Source: Acanthochromis polyacanthus
Lineage: Eukaryota; Chordata; Actinopteri; Pomacentridae
Assembly (NCBI RefSeq): GCF_021347895.1
Contig: NC_067116.1
Coordinates: 33,057,639 to 33,121,638, forward strand
Direction of reading: 5' to 3'
Length of the DNA: 64,000 bases
In this document: positions 59,501-64,000 of the stretch, piece after piece
How the letters are laid out: every line of letters starts with the position of its first letter
How positions within the stretch are numbered: the first letter of the stretch is position 1
Made by a program: the position numbers and the translations under genes
The notes under the pieces: model-generated
Told to the model about the DNA's origin: nothing
Seen by the model: the letters and a program-made list of their open reading frames with translations, nothing else
The model's database searches: none

Positions 59501-59812
59501 ATGGACTTGATTGACAGGTCGCGGACTGGGGCACGAGGCATGGAAACAAATTACGTAGTGCAGGATTGTACGCGATAGATATTTATCGCCACATACCGTC
59601 GGGGCGGTGCTACTAAACTGAGCTTTGGCTGCAGTCTACTCCGCCCACTCGTGCTATACGGTGTTCTAAAATATGCGCTGCTTTCAGATAGGAGGCGGGA
59701 CAAAGGAGGGGCGGGGCGGAAGGAACAAAATGTCCGCTGGGTGGCGCTGCGTCCCCAGGAAACCATTTCTAAGAGGAAACTGTGCTGCAGTTCAGTCCAC
59801 ACATCCTCAACT
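59500..59812. promoter_or_regulatory. Shared head-to-head promoter of herc2 and nipa1
   Basis: The two genes diverge from this 0.3-kb interval, which is clearly richer in G+C and CpG than the flanking introns. GC boxes (Sp1-type) are visible at 59600-59608 (GGGGCGGTG) and in a tight cluster at 59706-59722 (GAGGGGCGGGGCGGAAG), the latter ending in an ETS-type GGAA core. No TATA box stands out, which fits a CpG-type bidirectional promoter of broadly expressed genes. Confidence 0.6.
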
Positions 59813-62800
59813 ATGGCAGGTCACACAGAAGTTCCGGGAGTTTCGTCGCAAAATATTGGAATAATAATAGCTGTAATATCGAGTTTCATCAATGGGTCGA
59901 CATTTGTGCTTCAGAAAAAGGGAATTTTACGTTCCCGGCACAGAGGTAGGCAGAGAAACAGTTCATGAATACAGCCCTTTGTTGAAGAACACCCACACAG
60001 TTGGAGTGGGGAATGCTATTTCAATGGTATTCTTATAAACAGTAAAATCTTTAATGCATTTCCCACAGGAGGCAGGTATCTGACAGACGTGGTGTGGTGG
60101 AGTGGCACCCTGAGCAGTGAGTACAGCGGCATCTGTCGACATGCGATTCATTTCCTGGATGTTGGCTTCATTTAAATGCTGAGGTCACATAAAGTTGGTT
60201 TCCCAGGCACCTCCTTCAGGAAACATTTGAGTGTAAAACGCATAATTTCCTGCATTGTCGTGAATTTCTGTACATATCTTCTGAGCCAATTTATTGTGGA
60301 ATTGCTTATATGTATGTAAAAACACACACTAAAGTGACAATTCAAATATAATGGAACATATTATAATATATTTACATTTTTGAAAATGAATTTAGTGGTT
60401 GTTTGAGTTCATAATTAATATACTGAAAGTAAAAGAAAAATGATACAGTTCTGAGCAAAAAAAGACCCACTTCCCTCTGGGACATTGTTTCAGGAAGTAA
60501 AAGTCTTTCACTTTTCGCATGTTTTTAAGGGAAGTCACAAATACTGAGGGGTATACGTCCTCTATCTGTCCCCCAAAATATACGCCTAAGGTGTAGAAAA
60601 GCTTCTTTTTGATGTACATTCAAACCCATAAGGTGTCAGTATCTTTGTATTTACTGCTTAATTACTGTATTTGTACACTACTGAGTTCACTGTAATTTTG
60701 CACTAAAGCTCTATTTCACTTTAAAATGCTCTTTTACACATGTCTGTAGTTGTGCATAGTAGTTCAGACAGGTTTTCCTTTAAAACTTTATTTTGTGTAA
60801 GTACTTTGAGAGCTATGAAGATGCCAGTGTGTTCACATACTTTGCCATTAAAGCTGATTCTGATTCAGATGTCTTGACATAACCGTCTGTTTATCTCTTT
60901 AGTGATTATTGGTCAAATTGGGAACTTCGTGGCATACAACTTAGCCCCTGCTGTGATAGTTACACCTCTAGGAGCCCTTGGAGTTTTATTTGGGTAAGTG
61001 TAATAAGTCAGAAATGTATACACATCAACATATACAAGCACATGTAAAGCCATCCTTTAGTGTTCCCCTGTTATATAGCACATCCACTGTAATGTTCCAC
61101 CTCTGTTATGGTCTGTCCAACGTTTTAAAGAAACAAACCAACAAAGAAAATTACAAGAGTCTGCCGAGACTTAAAAAAAGAAGTCAGAACGGAATTTCTC
61201 CTTTTTTCCCCATTAGTGTATCAAAGGTTCTTTATTGTCATATCATTCCACATTTGCACATGCAACAATACGAAATTGGACCCTGGCCCCGGTTTCAGCC
61301 ATAAAGACAATATAAAAACTTCCATAAAAGACAATACAACTATAAAAAGACACTACTAATATATACAACCTACAACATAAATAGATGTGCAATGAGACCA
61401 TCAGTTAGTGCAATACAGACAGGAGCTTTGGCTCTGAAGTAGTGGTTGACCGTAGATCAATAAATAAAGAACCTAGTGCAGTAGTGCAGTGTGTGTATGA
61501 ATATGTGCATGTGTGTGTGTGTGCGTGTGTATGCATGTGTGTGTATGTGGGGATGTGTGCATGCATGTGTGTTTGTGGGGAGAGGTGGTGATGATCGAAA
61601 ACGGTCTGCAGAGACCTGCTACAGTTCAACAGCCTGACAGCTTCGGGGAAGAAGCTGTTTCGGGCAGATAGTCGGGCAAAATTACAAACACACTGTCACT
61701 ATACATGTCTAATTCAATTATAGACTTTTGGTTTTGAATTGAAAGTTTAGCTCTGTATTTATTCAAACATGTCATTTCGTTTTTTTCAGTTGTACTCTTA
61801 CAAAGACACTTCTTCTTATCTCAGACACATTTGCTGACGAGGCACTGTATATAGTGGTTAATGATTGACTTTTTCTAAATCATGCTAGGATGATGATATT
61901 AAACTGTTGTCAGGTGGTTTAACCTCACTGTGTTGGACTGCAATAAATGATTATTTTCAGTGTCAGTTGTTTTCTTAATTAATCATTTTGCTGTTTATGA
62001 TAAAAGATGCAGAGAACAGTGAACATTGTCCACCAGTGTGTCCCAAAACCCACGCTAATGTTATCAAATGTCATAGTTTTTCCACAACCTGAAAATATAA
62101 AGTTTACTGTCAAAAAGGAGTAAAGAAAGTAGAAACGATCAGATTTAAGGAAACAGGAAACAGAGAATTTCTCCTTTTTTTCTAAAAAAACCCCCCAACA
62201 AACTCTCAAACCAATGAGTTAATTGTCAAAACAGTTTTATAGATAAATAGATCGATGTAATCGTTGACAACTAATTGATAAATTGCCTAAATGTTGCAGG
62301 GCAACAGTTGCTGCATCACTGAAGAATCAAATAAGTCCAAAAGTGCAGAGACAAGAGATAAAATCGTTTAAATATTTCCAGGACTCTAGCTTGTAACAAA
62401 GTGCTGTTTTGTGTGGTGCAGGGCTGTTCTGGCTGCTTGGATCCTGGAAGAGCATTTAAACATCCTGGGGAAGCTCGGCTGCGTGTTGTGTTGCTGTGGC
62501 TCTGTTGTGCTCATCATTCATGCCCCGAAGGCAGAAGCAACGTCAAGACTGGAGCTGGAGGAAAGGCTGTTGGACCCAGGTGACAAGAAGTGTCTTTATT
62601 TGCCGTTTAATTTACAATATCACCTTGTGACAGTCAGTGTTTGAGACAATCACTAGCAACTCTTCTAAGGCGTTGATTCAACATCAACACCTTATTCTGG
62701 GCTGTTGTCATACATCATAATAAAAATAACAGTGAATGTATCAGTGAAAGATTCCTCTCTCATCCTCAGTGTTTGTAATTTATGCCCTGTTGGTGGTTCT

Positions 62801-63281
62801 GCTGCTCATCGCTCTGATCGTGTGGATCGCTCCAGCTCACGGCAGATCAAACGTCATGGTCTACGTCGCCATTTGTTCTCTCTTCGGAAACTTCACGGTT
62901 CCGAGCAGCAAAGGACTCGGCCTGGTGGCTCCGGACGCGTTTGGTGATGGTCCGTCCAGCGGCAGAGCTCTGGTTCTCTTCCTGATCCTGCTGGGGACGC
63001 TGGCCATCAGCATCCTCACGCAGTTCTTCTTCATCAACAAAGCCTTGGAGTGTTTCAGCTCCAACATATTTGAAGCGATATACTACGTGACGTTCACATC
63101 CACTGTGATTGTTGCCTCCGCTCTCCTCTTCAGGGAGTGGACGGCTCTAACTGTGACCGACGGCCTCGCCATGTTTTGCGGCTTTGCGACGGTGTGTGTC
63201 GGGGTGGTTTTACTCCGCATCTCTCAAGAGGCTTCGATTGTTTGGAAGAAGAAAGAGGAGGGACGGGAAAAGACGGACTGA
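59813..63281 (+). CDS. nipa1: NIPA1-like magnesium transporter (complete, 5 coding exons)
   Basis: NIPA1 is a multi-pass membrane protein of the NIPA/DUF803 family that mediates Mg2+ transport at the plasma membrane and early endosomes and restrains BMP signalling; human mutations cause spastic paraplegia SPG6. Coding exons are 59813-59945, 60069-60116, 60903-60993, 62422-62579 and 62770-63281, with all GT-AG phases consistent: 942 nt, 313 residues (human 329). Family signatures are visible: [16 protein letters not shown] in TM1, [102 protein letters not shown] and ASALLFREW. It lacks the alanine tract of the mammalian N-terminus. The start is the first in-frame ATG; the frame is open upstream but has no ATG. 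The C-terminus ends [11 protein letters not shown]. Confidence 0.95.
60640..60880 (+). repeat. Possible retrotransposon tail in nipa1 intron 2
   Basis: It ends CATTAAAGCTGATTCTGATTC, a phrase typical of fish LINE/SINE tails. Upstream text is AT-rich and unremarkable. The rest of nipa1 intron 2 (60117-60640) shows nothing recognisable. Confidence 0.4.
61205..61670. repeat. Teleost interspersed repeat with internal (TG)n, nipa1 intron 3
   Basis: It starts GGTTCTTTATTGTCATATCA and ends CTGACAGCTTCGGGGAAGAA, GCTGTTTCGGGC. An imperfect TG/GTGCATG microsatellite occupies about 61488-61580. It is related in layout to 48490-48830. Confidence 0.55.
61960..62305. mobile_element. Second hAT-like MITE copy, nipa1 intron 3
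   Basis: It shares with 58170-58560 the terminal ATTGATAAATTGCC...GTTGCAGGGC and the start TTAATTAATCATTTTGCTG. Middle phrases (GTGTGTCCCAAAACCCACG) match the same fish family from memory. Confidence 0.5.
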
Positions 63282-63448
63282 TTGATGCCTTCATATTAAC
63301 GTGACTTTTGTGTCTCACAGCTAAGGCCAAAGTTTTTCGTACTTATGCCAAATTTTGATTTATGATAGTTATTGTTTTGACCAGCCGGTTGGAAATTACA
63401 TAGTCAAGACAAGACAATAAGACATTGTCTGTTAGTGACAGGTTTTAA
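63282..63448 (+). other. nipa1: nipa1 3' UTR start
   Basis: Sequence after the nipa1 stop. No AATAAA is visible before the MITE at 63449, so the transcript end is unresolved and may lie beyond the window. Confidence 0.4.
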
Positions 63449-63977
63449 CCCTTCTGTTGTCCCCATTTACAGGCACCAAAAAATATTGTTTCCTTGTCTG
63501 AAAAAAATCCAAACATTCCGCAAAAAAAATTCCCCAAATTTCTGAAAATTTGCAAAACCGTCAGGAAGAAAATTCCAATAATTCCTTAAAAGTTTGCCTT
63601 AAAAGTTTATTTTAGAAAATCCCCCAAATTTGGCAAGAAAATTCTTGTAGATATTTTCAAAAATGAGTAAAAACTTCCCAAAAAAATCCTAAAAATATCT
63701 AAAGTAATTACATATATATATATATATCAGTAAAACTTCTAATGTTCTCTTAAGAACATTCACATAAAAATCAACCAAAATCCAGCGAAATTTTGGTTGA
63801 TTTTTATGTGAATGTTCTTAAGAAACATTTTTAACATTTCTTTTTTACCACCAAAAAATGTTCAAAGATTTCCCCAAAAATATTGAAAACGTGGACATCA
63901 GAAGTTTTATTGTGAAAATATATATTTTTTTCCACATTTTCAAACTTTAAAATGGGTCAATTTTGACAACAGGAGGG
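63449..63977. mobile_element. 529-bp piggyBac-like MITE with TTAA target duplication
   Basis: TTAA at 63445-63448 and 63978-63981 flank the element. Its ends are CCCTTCTGTTGTC and GACAACAGGAGGG, inverted repeats with 12 of 13 matches and CCC/GGG termini, the piggyBac signature. The inside is extremely A/T-rich with repeated AAATTCC/CCAAA phrases and a perfect 32-nt inverted repeat at 63750-63821. No transposase is encoded. I recall this family as common in percomorph fish. Confidence 0.8.
63750..63821. repeat. Perfect inverted repeat, 32-nt arms, 8-nt loop
   Basis: The arm 63750-63781 (starts TTAAGAACATTCACAT) is the exact reverse complement of 63790-63821, with the loop at 63782-63789. It lies inside the piggyBac-like MITE. 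Confidence 0.95.
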
Positions 63978-64000
63978 TTAACTATTTCTATGCATATTTT

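Noticed and set aside
59651..59812. N-terminal extension of nipa1 (frame is open upstream of the ATG)
   Set aside because: The extension has no ATG, lies in the GC-box promoter region, and does not resemble any NIPA1 N-terminus.
62401..62583. Alternative 60-codon frame over nipa1 exon 4
   Set aside because: It is a shadow frame; the real frame ([16 protein letters not shown]) continues the NIPA1 protein.
1..64000. CRISPR arrays, operons, phage or viral genes
   Set aside because: None seen; the window is vertebrate chromosomal DNA with introns and transposons only.

Overview
This is a stretch of vertebrate chromosome, almost certainly from a ray-finned fish and most likely a percomorph-type teleost. 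The evidence is the multi-exon gene structure with GT-AG introns, AT-rich introns full of teleost-type repeats (Tc1-like, piggyBac-like, tRNA-derived SINE and LINE-tail sequences), and two genes whose proteins read as clear orthologues of vertebrate HERC2 and NIPA1. I cannot name the species.

Positions about 59500 down to 2380 (minus strand) hold one complete giant gene, herc2. I could place 90 coding exons, from the start codon at 57992 to the stop at 3033. Every exon junction keeps phase. The summed length is 14,508 nt, which is 4,835 residues plus stop, essentially the human length (4,834). Domain order is: N-terminal region, RCC1-like propeller 1, cytochrome-b5-like domain, MIB/HERC2 domain, UBA-like segment, CPH domain, ZZ zinc finger, DOC/APC10 domain, propeller 2, propeller 3, and a C-terminal HECT ubiquitin ligase domain with its catalytic cysteine in the last exon. 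A non-coding first exon lies near 59435-59500.

Positions 59813-63281 (plus strand) hold all five coding exons of nipa1, a small membrane protein of the NIPA magnesium transporter family (313 residues). herc2 and nipa1 are head to head, with about 0.3 kb of GC-box-rich DNA between them that looks like a shared promoter. HERC2 is a nuclear/cytoplasmic E3 ligase in DNA-damage signalling and NIPA1 an endosomal/plasma-membrane Mg2+ transporter, so shared function is not implied; the pairing is positional.

The left 2.4 kb lies beyond the herc2 3' end and holds a broken, interrupted Tc1-like transposon, another teleost repeat and a long CA microsatellite. The introns carry the other mobile elements. 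The most interesting is a 1.94-kb element at 27838-29775 with near-perfect terminal inverted repeats and a 6-bp target duplication, carrying the tail of an unidentified protein. Others are two TTAA-flanked piggyBac-like MITEs, an antisense RecQ-like helicase first exon, and a LINE ORF2 tail. I saw no CRISPR array, operon or viral gene, and no convincing new multi-gene system.
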